35,808 nucleotides of DNA from Streptomyces sp. ISL-36 (GCF_018614205.1 NZ_JAGGOS010000102.1:1-35808); one strand, 5' to 3'; shown: positions 15,391 through 23,999, counted from the first letter of the stretch. Notes: generated from the letters alone by a model not told the origin. Program-made: numbers and translations.

Positions 15391-15557
15391 CCGGCCCATT
15401 CAGAACCTGTGACCGACCCCACATCACGTCCATTTCGCCCGGAAAAATCCGGGCAAATGCGGTGCGAATCGCACGCGCGCGGATAACACATCACGCGCCG
15501 CCACCCCACCCCTCAGCCACATGCAATTCGAGAATTTGCTCGGTAAATTGCCTCGGC

Positions 15558-16082
15558 ATGACCGCCGCTCAATCAGCTATGACCGTCGAAAGCCCGAGTG
15601 TGGAGGACGGAGCCGCACTCTGGCGTATGGCCCGCGATTCCGGGTCGCTCGATCTGAACTCTCCGTACAGCTATCTGCTGTGGTGCCGGGACTTCGCCGC
15701 CACCTCGCTGGTCGCGCGCGCCGCCGACGGTGAGCCGATCGCCTTCGTCACCGGCTATCTGCGGCCCGACCGGCCCGGAACCCTCGTCGTCTGGCAGATC
15801 GCCGTCGACAGGGCGCACCGCGGCCGCGGCCTGGCCGGCGTGCTGCTCGACGCGCTGACCGCGCGGGTCACCCCCGCCGCCGTCGAGGCCACCGTCACCC
15901 CGGACAACACGGCGTCCGACCGGCTCTTCACCGCCTACGCCGAACGGCACGGCCTCCGCCTGGAGCGCGAGGTCCTCTTCGACGGGGCCCTGTTCCCCGG
16001 CACGCCCGACGGCGCGGGCACCCATCTGCCCGAAGTCCTCTACCGCATAGGCCCCCTCCAGACCACGGGAGAATCGCTGTGA
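15558..16082 (+). CDS. ectA: L-2,4-diaminobutyrate acetyltransferase
   Basis: 174 aa GNAT enzyme that acetylates L-2,4-diaminobutyrate to N-gamma-acetyl-diaminobutyrate, the second step of ectoine synthesis. Typical EctA motifs: GAALWRMARDSGSLDLNSPY, YLLWCRDFAATSLVA, WQIAVDRAHRGRGLAGVLLD (acetyl-CoA loop), and TVTPDNTASDRLF. ATG 15558 was chosen as the first Met with family-like N-terminus; ATG 15579 is an alternative and neither has a strong Shine-Dalgarno. The stop overlaps ectB by GTGA, so translation is coupled. First gene of the ectABCD operon. Confidence 0.97.
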   Translation: MTAAQSAMTVESPSVEDGAALWRMARDSGSLDLNSPYSYLLWCRDFAATSLVARAADGEPIAFVTGYLRPDRPGTLVVWQIAVDRAHRGRGLAGVLLDALTARVTPAAVEATVTPDNTASDRLFTAYAERHGLRLEREVLFDGALFPGTPDGAGTHLPEVLYRIGPLQTTGESL

Positions 16083-17347
16083 CCATCGCCCCGCCCGCCC
16101 TCAGTGTCTTCGAGACCCTGGAGTCGGAGGTGCGCAGCTACTGCCGTGGCTGGCCCACCGTCTTCGACCGCGCCCAGGGCGCCCGCCTCACCGACGAGGA
16201 CGGGCACACGTACCTGGACTTCTTCGCCGGCGCCGGTTCACTCAATTACGGCCACAACAATCCCGTACTGAAACGGGCGCTCATCGACTATCTGGAACGC
16301 GACGGGATCACCCACGGTCTCGACATGGCGACCACCGCCAAGCGTTCGTTCCTGGAGACCTTCCAGGACGTGGTGCTGAAGCCGCGTTCGCTGTCGTACA
16401 AGGTGATGTTCCCCGGGCCGACGGGCACCAACGCCGTGGAGTCCGCGCTGAAGCTGGCCCGGAAGGTGAAGGGCCGCGAGTCGGTGGTCTCCTTCACCAA
16501 CGCCTTCCACGGCATGTCGCTGGGCTCGCTCGCCGTCACCGGCAACGCCTTCAAGCGCGCCGGAGCGGGGATCCCGCTGGTGCACGGCACGCCGATGCCG
16601 TTCGACCACTACCTCGACGGCCAGGTCCCGGACTTCCTCTGGTTCGAGCGGCTGCTCGAGGACCAGGGGTCGGGGCTGAACAAGCCGGCCGCCGTGATCG
16701 TGGAGACCGTGCAGGGCGAGGGCGGCATCAACGTGGCCCGGCCCGAGTGGCTGCGGGCGCTCTCCGATCTGTGCCGGCGCCAGGACATGCTGCTGATCGT
16801 CGACGACATCCAGATGGGCTGCGGCCGCACGGGCGCCTTCTTCTCCTTCGAGGAGGCCGGCGTCACCCCGGACATCGTCACGCTGTCGAAGTCGATCAGC
16901 GGGTACGGGCTCCCGATGTCCCTGTGCCTGTTCCGGCCCGAGCTGGACGTGTGGGAGCCGGGCGAGCACAACGGCACCTTCCGCGGCAACAACCCCGCCT
17001 TCGTCACCGCGGCGGCCGCGCTCGACACCTACTGGGCCGACGGCCAGATGGAGAAGCAGACCCTGGCGCGCGGCGAGCAGGTCGAGCAGGCGCTCCTCGC
17101 CCTCTGCGAGGAGAACTCCGCCTACGGCGCCCACTACCGCGGCCGCGGACTGGTCTGGGGCCTGGAGTTCGCCGACACCACCCGGGCGGCGAAGATCTGC
17201 GCCCGCGCCTTCGAGCTGGGGCTCCTGCTGGAGACCTCGGGCCCGGCGAGCCAGGTCGTGAAACTCCTGCCGCCGCTGACCGTGACGCCGGAGGAGCTGG
17301 ACGAGGGGCTGAGCGTGCTGTCCCGCGCGGTCCGCGAGACCGCCTGA
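16079..17347 (+). CDS. ectB: L-2,4-diaminobutyrate transaminase (diaminobutyrate--2-oxoglutarate aminotransferase)
   Basis: 422 aa, standard for EctB, a class III PLP aminotransferase that makes diaminobutyrate from aspartate beta-semialdehyde with glutamate as amino donor. It has VFDRAQGARLTDEDGHTYLDFFAGAG-type opening features, FPGPTGTNAVESALKLAR, VDDIQMGCGRTG (PLP Asp), and Lys271 in LSKSISGYGLP as Schiff-base lysine. The start GTG overlaps the ectA stop. A 37-base gap with AAGGAAGGA leads to ectC. Confidence 0.97.
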   Translation: MTIAPPALSVFETLESEVRSYCRGWPTVFDRAQGARLTDEDGHTYLDFFAGAGSLNYGHNNPVLKRALIDYLERDGITHGLDMATTAKRSFLETFQDVVLKPRSLSYKVMFPGPTGTNAVESALKLARKVKGRESVVSFTNAFHGMSLGSLAVTGNAFKRAGAGIPLVHGTPMPFDHYLDGQVPDFLWFERLLEDQGSGLNKPAAVIVETVQGEGGINVARPEWLRALSDLCRRQDMLLIVDDIQMGCGRTGAFFSFEEAGVTPDIVTLSKSISGYGLPMSLCLFRPELDVWEPGEHNGTFRGNNPAFVTAAAALDTYWADGQMEKQTLARGEQVEQALLALCEENSAYGAHYRGRGLVWGLEFADTTRAAKICARAFELGLLLETSGPASQVVKLLPPLTVTPEELDEGLSVLSRAVRETA

Positions 17348-17384
17348 CCTCCGTACGAGCAAGACGAAAGGAAGGAGCACCACC

Positions 17385-17783
17385 GTGATCGTCCGATCGT
17401 TCAAGGACATCGAGAACACCGAACGCCATGTGCGGGCCAAGTCCGGCACATGGGAGAGCAAGCGGATCGTCCTCGCCAAGGAGCGCGTCGGCTTCTCGCT
17501 CCACGAGACCGTGCTCTACGCGGGCACGGAGACGTCCATGTGGTACGCGAACCACATCGAGGCCGTCCTGTGCGTCGAGGGCGAGGCCGAGCTGACGAAC
17601 GACGAGACGGGCGAGACGCACTGGATCGAGCCGGGCACGATGTACCTGCTCGACGGCCATGAGCGGCACACCCTGCGCCCCAAGACCGACTTCCGCTGCG
17701 TCTGCGTCTTCAACCCCCCGGTCACGGGCCGGGAGGACCACGACGAGAACGGGGTGTACCCCCTGCTCACGGAGGAGGGCTGA
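17385..17783 (+). CDS. ectC: L-ectoine synthase
   Basis: 132 aa cupin that cyclises N-gamma-acetyl-diaminobutyrate to ectoine. Family sequence throughout: MIVRSFKDIENTERHV start, KSGTWESKRIVLAKE, SLHETVLYAGTETSMWYANH, IEAVLCVEGEAELTNDETGE, and IEPGTMYLLDGHERHTLRP with metal-site His. GTG 17385 has a good ribosome-binding site (AAGGAAGGA). The gap to ectD is two bases. Confidence 0.98.
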   Translation: MIVRSFKDIENTERHVRAKSGTWESKRIVLAKERVGFSLHETVLYAGTETSMWYANHIEAVLCVEGEAELTNDETGETHWIEPGTMYLLDGHERHTLRPKTDFRCVCVFNPPVTGREDHDENGVYPLLTEEG

Positions 17784-17785
17784 TC

Positions 17786-18661
17786 ATGACCGACGTACTG
17801 ACCGACCGCACGGACCTGTATCCGACGCGAGGCGCCGCCGAGGAACTCACCCCGCGCCGCGACCCGGTGGTGTGGAGCGACGCCCCTGGTCTGGAGTCGT
17901 ACGAACGGGACGGCTTCCTCGCCGAACCGGAGCTGCTGACCGACCAGGAGGTGGCGGTCTACAAGCGCGAGCTCGACCGGCTGATCGCCGATCCGGCGGT
18001 ACGGGAGGACGAGCGCGCGATCGTCGAGCGGGCGACGGGTTCCGTCCGCTCGGTCTTCGAGGTGCACCGGATCAGCGAGGTCTTCGCCCGGCTCGTGCGC
18101 GACGAGCGGGTGGTGGGCCGGGCCCGCGAGATCCTCGGCTCGGACGTGTACGTCCATCAGTCGCGGATCAACGTGAAGCCGGGCTTCGGCGCCTCCGGGT
18201 TCTACTGGCACTCGGACTTCGAGACCTGGCACGCGGAGGACGGGCTGCCGCGGATGCGGACGGTGTCGGTGTCGATCGCGCTGACCGAGAACCACGACAC
18301 CAACGGCGGCCTGATGATCATGCCGGGCTCGCACAGGACGTTCCTCGGGTGCGCGGGTGCGACCCCGAAGGACAACTACAAGCGCTCGCTGCAGATGCAG
18401 GACGCGGGGACCCCGTCCGACGAGGCGCTGACGAGCCTCGCGGACGCGCACGGGATCCGGCTGTTCACGGGCCGGGCCGGCTCGGCGACCTGGTTCGACT
18501 GCAACGCCATGCACGGTTCGGGCGACAACATCACTCCCTATCCGCGCAGCAACGTCTTCATCGTCTTCAACAGCGTGGAGAACGCGGCGGTGGAGCCGTT
18601 CGCGGCGCCGATGCGGCGGCCGGAGTTCATCGGGGCGCGGGACTTCACGCCCGTGCGGTGA
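17786..18661 (+). CDS. ectD: Ectoine 5-hydroxylase
   Basis: 291 aa Fe(II)/2-oxoglutarate dioxygenase of the PhyH superfamily that converts ectoine to 5-hydroxyectoine. Iron ligands are visible: His142 and Asp144 in YWHSDFETWH, and distal His243 in CNAMHGSGDN, followed by TPYPRSN for 2-oxoglutarate binding. The EctD signature around FHVHRISE/NVKPGFGASGFYWHSDFETWH is kept. GGAGG precedes ATG 17786. Last gene of the operon, ended by the hairpin at 18673-18699. Presence of ectD indicates that the strain makes hydroxyectoine as well as ectoine. Confidence 0.97.
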   Translation: MTDVLTDRTDLYPTRGAAEELTPRRDPVVWSDAPGLESYERDGFLAEPELLTDQEVAVYKRELDRLIADPAVREDERAIVERATGSVRSVFEVHRISEVFARLVRDERVVGRAREILGSDVYVHQSRINVKPGFGASGFYWHSDFETWHAEDGLPRMRTVSVSIALTENHDTNGGLMIMPGSHRTFLGCAGATPKDNYKRSLQMQDAGTPSDEALTSLADAHGIRLFTGRAGSATWFDCNAMHGSGDNITPYPRSNVFIVFNSVENAAVEPFAAPMRRPEFIGARDFTPVR

Positions 18662-18672
18662 GGCACCTTGCC

Positions 18673-18699
18673 GGGGCCCGGCCCGATCGGCCGGGCCCC
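18673..18699. terminator. Terminator hairpin between ectD and the OYE gene
   Basis: An 11-bp stem GGGGCCCGGCC / GGCCGGGCCCC encloses loop CGATC, 12 bases after the ectD stop and 11 bases before the stop of the opposed reductase gene, so it can serve both. Confidence 0.8.
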
Positions 18700-18709
18700 C
18701 GCCGTGCGC

Positions 18710-19777
18710 TCACAGCGCCGGGTAGTCCGTGTAGCCGCGGTGGTCGCCGCTGTAGAAGGAGGAGTGGTCCGGGGCGTTGTACGGGCCGTCGTTCCTGAGG
18801 CGGGCCGGCAGGTCGGGGTTGGCGATGAAGAGCCTGCCGTACGCGACGATGTCCGCGATCCCGTCCTCGACCAGGGCCAGCGACTCGACGGAGGTCGCGT
18901 CCTGCGTCGCCGGGTTGAGCACGAACGCACCGGAGAACCGCTTGCGCAGCGCGAGGGTCAGCTCACGGATGCCGGGCGCGGGTTCGTGGACGTGCAGGTA
19001 GGCGATGCCCAGCGGGTCGATCGCGTCGACGAGCGCGGTGTACGTCTCCTCGGTCTCGGTCTCCGCGATGTCGTTGTAGGTGTTGCCCGGGGAGACGCGC
19101 AGACCGGTGCGCTCGGGGCCGATCTCGGCGGCGACGGCCCGGACGACCTCGACGGCGAACCTGATCCGGTTCTCGACGGAGCCGCCCCACTCGTCGGTGC
19201 GGCGGTTGGAGCCGGCGGCGAGGAACTGGTGGACGAGGTAGCCGTTGGCGCCGTGGATCTCGACGCCGTCGAAGCCCGCGTCGACGGCGTTGCGTGCGGC
19301 GGCCGCGAAGTCGGCGACGGTGGCGCGCACGTCGTCGGTGCTCAGTTCGCGCGGGGTGACGAAGTCCTTGGGGCCCTCGAAGGTGAAGACCTGGCCGGCC
19401 GCGGCGACGGCGGACGGGCCGACCGGGTGGAGGTCGCCGTCGAGCAGGTCGGGGTGGCCGATCCGGCCGGCGTGCATGAGCTGGGCGAATATCGTGCCGC
19501 CGCGGGCGTGGACGGCGTCGGTGACCTCGCGCCAGGCGGCGATCTGTGCGGCGCTGTGCAGTCCCGGGGTGTTGGGGTAGCCCTGGCCGACGGCGGAGGG
19601 CTGGACGCCCTCGGTGATGATCAGGCCGGCGGAGGCGCGCTGCGCGTAGTACTCGGCGACGAGCGCGGTGGGGGTGCGGTCCTTGCCGTGGGCACGGCTG
19701 CGGGTCATCGGGGCCATGGCGATGCGGTTGGAGAGTCGGGCTCCCGCGAGGTCGATCGGGTCGAACGCGGTGGTCAT
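18710..19777 (-). CDS. Alkene reductase, Old Yellow Enzyme family (NemA-like)
   Basis: 355 aa FMN-binding TIM barrel. Features in order: FDPIDLAGARLSNRIAMAPMTRSRA, EYYAQRASAGLIITEG, FAQLMHAGRIGHPD, GVEIHGANGYLVHQF (substrate His-Asn pair), SNRRTDEWGGSVENR, and YGRLFIANPDLPARL at the C-terminus. It reduces activated C=C bonds with NAD(P)H, usually as detoxification of electrophiles. ATG 19777 was chosen over the in-frame ATG at 19795 because GGAGG lies five bases upstream of it. Divergent from a MarR regulator with a shared duplicated operator, so induction by a reactive ligand is likely. Confidence 0.92.
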   Translation of the reverse strand: MTTAFDPIDLAGARLSNRIAMAPMTRSRAHGKDRTPTALVAEYYAQRASAGLIITEGVQPSAVGQGYPNTPGLHSAAQIAAWREVTDAVHARGGTIFAQLMHAGRIGHPDLLDGDLHPVGPSAVAAAGQVFTFEGPKDFVTPRELSTDDVRATVADFAAAARNAVDAGFDGVEIHGANGYLVHQFLAAGSNRRTDEWGGSVENRIRFAVEVVRAVAAEIGPERTGLRVSPGNTYNDIAETETEETYTALVDAIDPLGIAYLHVHEPAPGIRELTLALRKRFSGAFVLNPATQDATSVESLALVEDGIADIVAYGRLFIANPDLPARLRNDGPYNAPDHSSFYSGDHRGYTDYPAL

Positions 19778-19800
19778 GACGGCCTCCTGAAACATTTATG

Positions 19801-19854
19801 TGGTCGGCCAAGTATTCGGCCTGCCGCCACTGTAACGCATTGATTGGCCGACCA
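19801..19854. promoter_or_regulatory. Duplicated MarR operator between OYE and marR genes
   Basis: TGGTCGGCCAA at 19801-19811 recurs as its exact reverse complement TTGGCCGACCA at 19844-19854. Each copy is itself a dyad (TTGG-N4-CCAA or nearly so), as expected for a MarR dimer. The copies are 43 bases apart start to start, about four helical turns. TAATCT at 19858-19863 is a plausible -10 for the regulator gene, so binding would block both promoters. Confidence 0.75.
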
Positions 19855-19893
19855 AGGTAATCTGGAGATGATCGCCCGCCCAAGGAGCCCACG

Positions 19894-20403
19894 ATGCCCG
19901 ACACCCCCTCCGCGCCCCCGTCGGAGGCCGCCCGTCGCGACCCGCTGCCGTCCGCCGCGCAGGGCGGCCCGCTGAGCCACGCCCTCTCCCGCGTGGGCCG
20001 GCTGCACCGGATCGCCGCGGGACGGCTGCTCAAGGAGGTCGGGCTCTATCCGGGGCAGGAGTTCCTGATGATGTGCCTCTGGGACTGCGGACCGGTCCGT
20101 CAGTCGGAGCTGATCAGGACGATGGGCCTGGACCCCTCGACGGTCACGAAGATGCTCCAGCGTCTGGAGCAGAGCGGTTACGTGCGACGCAGCCCGGACC
20201 CGGCCGACCGGCGCGCGGTCCTGGTCGAGGCGACGGACGGCGGCGGCGCCCTGCGGGCGGGGGTGGCCGACGTCTGGACCGGCCTGGAGGAGCACACCCT
20301 GGCCGGGCTCTCCCCGGCCGAGCGCGCGGAACTCGCCCGCCTGCTGGCCCGGGTCGAGGAGAACCTCTGCGCCGGGACGGACGACTGCCCGCCCCGGAAC
20401 TGA
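19894..20403 (+). CDS. MarR-family transcriptional regulator
   Basis: 169 aa. A winged-helix MarR fold: QEFLMMCLWDCGPVRQSELIRTM, recognition helix region MDPSTVTKMLQRLEQSGYVRR, wing with SPDPADRRAVLVEAT, and a C-terminal dimerisation helix. The N-terminal 25 residues are Pro/Ser-rich and disordered. ATG 19894 follows AAGGAG. Divergent from the Old Yellow Enzyme gene; the two 11-bp operator copies in the gap suggest it represses both and releases on binding an electrophile or phenolic ligand. It has no conserved redox Cys near the N-terminus like OhrR, though late Cys residues (LCAGTDDC) are present. Confidence 0.92.
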   Translation: MPDTPSAPPSEAARRDPLPSAAQGGPLSHALSRVGRLHRIAAGRLLKEVGLYPGQEFLMMCLWDCGPVRQSELIRTMGLDPSTVTKMLQRLEQSGYVRRSPDPADRRAVLVEATDGGGALRAGVADVWTGLEEHTLAGLSPAERAELARLLARVEENLCAGTDDCPPRN

Positions 20404-20424
20404 AGGCACGACGCGGAGCCCGGC

Positions 20425-20575
20425 GGGCGTATCGGCGCCCCCTCACCGGGACAGGCGCATCGGCGCCACGGCACGGGGCCGGGGGTGCGTGTCGGCGCCA
20501 CGGCAGGGGTCGGGGGTGGGTGTCGGCGCCCCGGCAGGGGTCGGGGCGCCGGGCGTATCGGCGCCCGGCGGTCAG
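20425..20575. repeat. Degenerate 28-35-bp tandem repeat between convergent genes
   Basis: Five copies of (A/G)TCGGCGCC occur at about 20432, 20460, 20492, 20523 and 20558, with similar GGCA-GGGGTCGGGG spacers between the middle copies. The two central units are nearly identical. It lies between the MarR stop and the stop of the opposed PLP enzyme. Confidence 0.8.
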
Positions 20576-21627
20576 CCGGCCAGGACGTCCAGGGCCCGGT
20601 CCACGTCCGCCACCCCGTTGTAGAGATGGAAGGACGCCCGCAGATTGCCCACCCGGGCGGACATCAGCACACCGGCCGCCCGCAGCGCCGCCTGACGGTC
20701 GCCGAGACCCGGCACTCCGACGACGCCGGAGACGTCCTGCACCGGCGCGTGCCCCAGCTCCACGAGCTCGGCCCGGAAACGGGCGGCGAGCGCCTTGTTG
20801 TGGGCCTCGATCCGCTCGATGCCGATCTCCTCCAGGAGCGCCAGCGAGCGGGCGGCCCCGTGGTACGACAGAAAGGCCGGCGGCTCGTCGAACCGCCGTG
20901 CGGAACGGGCCAGTTCGCGCACCGGACCGTAGCTGTTGACCCACAGCTCCTCGCCCGTCACCCATCCCGCGTGGATCGGTACGAGCGAGTCCTGCGCCTC
21001 CTCCGTGACGGTGAGGAACGACGAACCGCGCGGGCAGAGCAGGAACTTGTAGCCGCCGGCCACCGTGTAGTCCCACTCGCCCGCCCGCAGCGGCAGCCAG
21101 CCCGCCGACTGGGTGGCGTCGACGAGCGTACGGGCGCCGTGCGCGGCCGCCGCCGCCCGTACCGCGGCGAAGTCGGCGGTCCGGCCGTCCGAGGACTGCA
21201 CCGAGGAGAAGGCGACGAGGGCGGTCTCGGGACCGATGGACTCCGCCAGCCGTTCCAGCGGCACGAAGCGCGTCTTGAGGTCGCCGCGGACCGTGAACGG
21301 GGTGATGACGGAGCTGAAGTCGCCCTCGGGGAAGAGGATCTCGGAACCCGCAGGCATCGACTGCGCGATCATCCCGACATGGACCGAGACCGAGCTGCCG
21401 ACCGCGACCCGGTCCGGATCGACACCCATGAGCCGGGCGTACGTGGCGCGGGCCTCCGCGACGATCTCGAAGCTGCCGGCCCCCTCCGGCCGCCCCGCCG
21501 CGGTCTCCTCGGCGAGCAGCGTGATCGCCTCGATGGTGCGGCGCGGCATCAGCGCGCAGGCGGAGGTGTTGAGGTAGGTGTACTTCGGCGCGAACTCGGC
21601 TCCGCCGAGGGGGTCCATGACGTCCAT
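20572..21627 (-). CDS. Class V PLP-dependent enzyme (cysteine desulfurase/epimerase-like)
   Basis: 351 aa. Aminotransferase class V fold: TYLNTSACALMP opening, SVSVHVGMIAQSMPAGSEI, VAFSSVQSSDGRTADF, TLVDATQSAGWLPL (PLP Asp and Gln), and GGYKFLLCPRG with Lys194 as PLP lysine. It lacks the C-terminal catalytic Cys loop typical of NifS/IscS desulfurases as far as I can see, so it is more likely an isopenicillin-N-epimerase-like or kynureninase-like member; the substrate is unknown. ATG 21627 is the first Met, with GGGGGAGG about a dozen bases upstream; ATG 21618 is possible. The gap to the FrnE gene upstream is 69 bases, same strand. Confidence 0.86.
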   Translation of the reverse strand: MDVMDPLGGAEFAPKYTYLNTSACALMPRRTIEAITLLAEETAAGRPEGAGSFEIVAEARATYARLMGVDPDRVAVGSSVSVHVGMIAQSMPAGSEILFPEGDFSSVITPFTVRGDLKTRFVPLERLAESIGPETALVAFSSVQSSDGRTADFAAVRAAAAAHGARTLVDATQSAGWLPLRAGEWDYTVAGGYKFLLCPRGSSFLTVTEEAQDSLVPIHAGWVTGEELWVNSYGPVRELARSARRFDEPPAFLSYHGAARSLALLEEIGIERIEAHNKALAARFRAELVELGHAPVQDVSGVVGVPGLGDRQAALRAAGVLMSARVGNLRASFHLYNGVADVDRALDVLAG

Positions 21628-21696
21628 GGGCCCAGCCTGGGCCTCCCCCGACCTCTCGTCAACGACGAATGATCAAGGGGAGCCCCTGTGCGCTGC

Positions 21697-22395
21697 TCAG
21701 ACCTCGCAGGTGCCGTCGGTGTCGCAAACCGCCGCGTCCGCGCCGATCGGCTGCGGCGTCCGGCCCTGCCACGCCTGCTCCAGGGCCTGCGTGAAGACCT
21801 CGGCGGGCTGGCCGCCGGAGACTCCGTAACGGCGGTCGAGCACGAAGAACGGCACACCGTTCGCACCGAGCTCCGCGGCCTCGCGCTCGTCCGCCCGCAC
21901 CGCGTCCGCGTAGGCGTCCTCGTCCGCGAGCACCGAGCGGACCTCGGTCTCGTCCAGTCCGGCCTCGACACCCAGCCGTACCAGGGTCTCGGGGTCGAAG
22001 ACGGACCGCTCCTCGGCGAAGTTGGCGCGGTAGGCGAGGTCGAGCAGTTCGTTCTGCCGGCCCCGCTCCCCGGCCAGGTGGAGGAGACGGTGGATGTCGA
22101 AGGTGTTGCCGTGGTCACGGCCCTCGGTGCGGTAACCGAGGCCCTCGGAGTGCGCGTTGGAGGCCACGTGGGCCTCCATGGCGCGGGCCTCCTCCAGGGT
22201 GCGGCCGTACTTCTTGGCCAGCATCTCGATCACCGGCGCCGTGTCGCCCTTGGGCCGGTTCGGGTCGAGCTCGAAGGAGCGGTGCACCACCTCGACGTCG
22301 TCGCGGTGGGCGAAGGCCGCCAGCCCCTTCTCGAAGCGGGCCTTGCCGATGTAGCACCACGGGCAGGCGATGTCGCTCCAGATCTCGACGCGCAT
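21697..22395 (-). CDS. DsbA-family oxidoreductase, FrnE-like
   Basis: 232 aa thioredoxin-fold protein with active-site CPWC at residues 11-14 right after the first strand (VEIWSDIACPWCYIG), a helical insertion (YGRTLEEARAMEAHVASNA), and cis-Pro loop GVPFFVLDRRYGVSGGQ. This is the FrnE/DsbA-like group, also related to 2-hydroxychromene-2-carboxylate isomerases. No signal peptide: cytoplasmic, probably a thiol-disulfide oxidoreductase in stress defence. The C-terminal Cys pair (VCDTDGTCEV) is noteworthy and may be a second redox or metal site. ATG 22395 follows GGAGAGAAG. Confidence 0.9.
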   Translation of the reverse strand: MRVEIWSDIACPWCYIGKARFEKGLAAFAHRDDVEVVHRSFELDPNRPKGDTAPVIEMLAKKYGRTLEEARAMEAHVASNAHSEGLGYRTEGRDHGNTFDIHRLLHLAGERGRQNELLDLAYRANFAEERSVFDPETLVRLGVEAGLDETEVRSVLADEDAYADAVRADEREAAELGANGVPFFVLDRRYGVSGGQPAEVFTQALEQAWQGRTPQPIGADAAVCDTDGTCEV

Positions 22396-22471
22396 GTCTT
22401 GCTTCTCTCCGGGTCATGGGTGGGGGCGGGGCACAGGTGTTCCGTGGCGGGAACGTCCCGGCCCGCCGGAT

Positions 22472-22948
22472 TCATTCCGCCGCGGGCTCCACTGTGAGGC
22501 GGAGCACGAGGTGCGTGCCGGAGCGCGGAGTGTCGGCGTCCGGGGTCCAGCCGCGGGCGGCGTAGAAGGCGTGGGCCCGTTCGTTCCTGTCGAAGACCTC
22601 CAGCCGGACGGTGGTCACGCCCTCGGCGCGCCAGGCGTCGAGACAGGCGGAGTGCAGTTCGGTGCCGACGCCCCCGCGCCACCGGTCGGGCCGGACGTGG
22701 AGCTGGGTGAGCGTCATGACGCCGTCGACCCGTCCGTACGCGGCGATGCCGGCGATCTCGCCGTCCCGCTCGGCGCACAGGACGGTGCCGCGGCCCACGG
22801 CCCCGCTCCAGCCGGCCCGGGTGCGGGCGAGCTCCTCGGAGCCCGCGTACTCCTCCTCGGGGAGATGGTCCCGGTAGTAGGTCGCCCGGGCCGCCAGGTG
22901 TACGGCGGCGATCGTGTCGAGGTCGTCGGCGTTGGCACGTCTGATCAT
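22472..22948 (-). CDS. GNAT-family N-acetyltransferase
   Basis: 158 aa. Typical GNAT: IRRANADDLDTIAAVH opening, ERDGEIAGIAAYGRVDG (beta strands), LTQLHVRPDRWRGGVGTELHSACLDAW (acetyl-CoA loop, Arg/Gly variant), and LEVFDRNERAHAFYAARGW. The substrate is unknown. ATG 22948 was chosen because the family begins at that Met; a longer form from GTG 22996 adds 16 Gly/Pro-rich residues. No strong ribosome-binding site was seen for either. Same strand as the FrnE gene with a 76-base gap. Confidence 0.85.
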   Translation of the reverse strand: MIRRANADDLDTIAAVHLAARATYYRDHLPEEEYAGSEELARTRAGWSGAVGRGTVLCAERDGEIAGIAAYGRVDGVMTLTQLHVRPDRWRGGVGTELHSACLDAWRAEGVTTVRLEVFDRNERAHAFYAARGWTPDADTPRSGTHLVLRLTVEPAAE

Positions 22949-23030
22949 GGAGGCGGAGACGCCGCCGGGCGGCCCGCGGTTGCCGGAGCGGGCCACGCGG
23001 TCCGGGGAGGGCCGGTGGTCTTCGCGGGTC

Positions 23031-23999
23031 CTACGGCATGGCGCCGAGCCCTGTGCCGGTTGAGGCGGAAGAGGCCGCGGCCGGCGCCGACTGGCGGCGG
23101 TACTGCCCCGGCGCCACCCCGTACTCCCGTTTGAAGGCCTTGGCGAAGGCGAACTCGGAGGCGTATCCGGTCCGTCCGGCGACCGTCCGCAGGGGCGTGT
23201 CGTCCGCGCGCAGGAGCCGCCCGGCCGTGGTCATCCGCCACCACGTCAGATAGGCGAGCGGCGGGCGGCCCACCAGCGCCGTGAAGCGCCGGGCGAAGGC
23301 GGCGCGCGAGAGGCCGGCCTCGGCGCCGAGATCCTCCACCGTCCAGGCCCGGGCCGGATCGCCGTGGATCGCCTTCAGGGCCGCGGCGACCGCCGGATCG
23401 CCGAGCGCACCGGACCAGCCCGTCGTACGGTCCGGGCGCTCCGTGAGCCACCAGGTCCGCAGCAGATAGAGCAGCAGCGTGTCGAGGAGGGCGGGGACGA
23501 CGGCGTCGGATCCGGGTTGGGGCTCGGCGAGTTCGGCGCCGAGCAGGTCGATCGCGGCGCGCAGCCGCGGATGGGCGCCGACCCGGGCCGGGATGTGGAC
23601 GAACGGCGGCAGCTCGGTGAGGAGCGGATGGGCCCGGGCCCGGCTCACCTGGTAGGCGCCGCACAGCAACAGGGTCTCGTCGGTGCCGACGGGCCCGCGG
23701 TCGGGCAGCGTGGGCCAGGAGCCGTCGGGGGCCTGTACGGCGTCCACGAGCGGGGTCGACGGATGGTCGGCGAGCCCGTGGCCGGTCCCGTGGGCGAGCA
23801 GGACGACGTCGCCGGGGCCGAGCCGGACGGGCGGGGCGTCGTCCGGGGGCAGCAGCCAGGCGGTGCCCTGGAGGACGACGTGGAATCCGGCGCCCTTGCT
23901 GGCGGGGAACCGGAAGCCCCAGGGCGCGAACCTGACCGTACGGGAGGAGTGGGGCCGTCCGGTGCGCATGGCGGCGATGGCATCGCTCAGTACGTCCAT
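23031..23999 (-). CDS. AraC-family transcriptional regulator
   Basis: 322 aa. The N-terminal half is a cupin-type ligand domain (RTVRFAPWGFRFPASKGAGFHVVLQGTAWL, VRLGPGDVVLLAHGTGH). The C-terminal AraC double helix-turn-helix covers about residues 215-310 (WTVEDLGAEAGLSRAAFARRF, then TPLRTVAGRTGYASEFAFAKAFKREYGVAPGQYRR). ATG 23999 was chosen because the cupin domain starts soon after; longer in-frame starts run into the divergent promoter. Divergent from the MDR oxidoreductase gene (113-bp gap), with an inverted repeat in between, so it probably controls that gene; such pairs commonly respond to quinones or small carbonyls. Confidence 0.92.
   Translation of the reverse strand: MDVLSDAIAAMRTGRPHSSRTVRFAPWGFRFPASKGAGFHVVLQGTAWLLPPDDAPPVRLGPGDVVLLAHGTGHGLADHPSTPLVDAVQAPDGSWPTLPDRGPVGTDETLLLCGAYQVSRARAHPLLTELPPFVHIPARVGAHPRLRAAIDLLGAELAEPQPGSDAVVPALLDTLLLYLLRTWWLTERPDRTTGWSGALGDPAVAAALKAIHGDPARAWTVEDLGAEAGLSRAAFARRFTALVGRPPLAYLTWWRMTTAGRLLRADDTPLRTVAGRTGYASEFAFAKAFKREYGVAPGQYRRQSAPAAASSASTGTGLGAMP

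Larger units (their letters stand above)
15166..15557. other. 392-bp intergenic region upstream of ectA
   Basis: It holds the aminotransferase terminator (15251-15278) and the ect promoter region. GC content falls visibly from about 15280 onward. A GTTTC-N6-GTTTC motif is listed separately. Just before the ectA start, AATTT and AAATT form a short inverted repeat (15533-15549). No gene is seen. Confidence 0.7.

Noticed and set aside
20425..20575. CRISPR-like array
   Set aside because: Only five degenerate units, spacing 28-35 bases, spacers similar to each other, and no cas gene: a simple tandem repeat.
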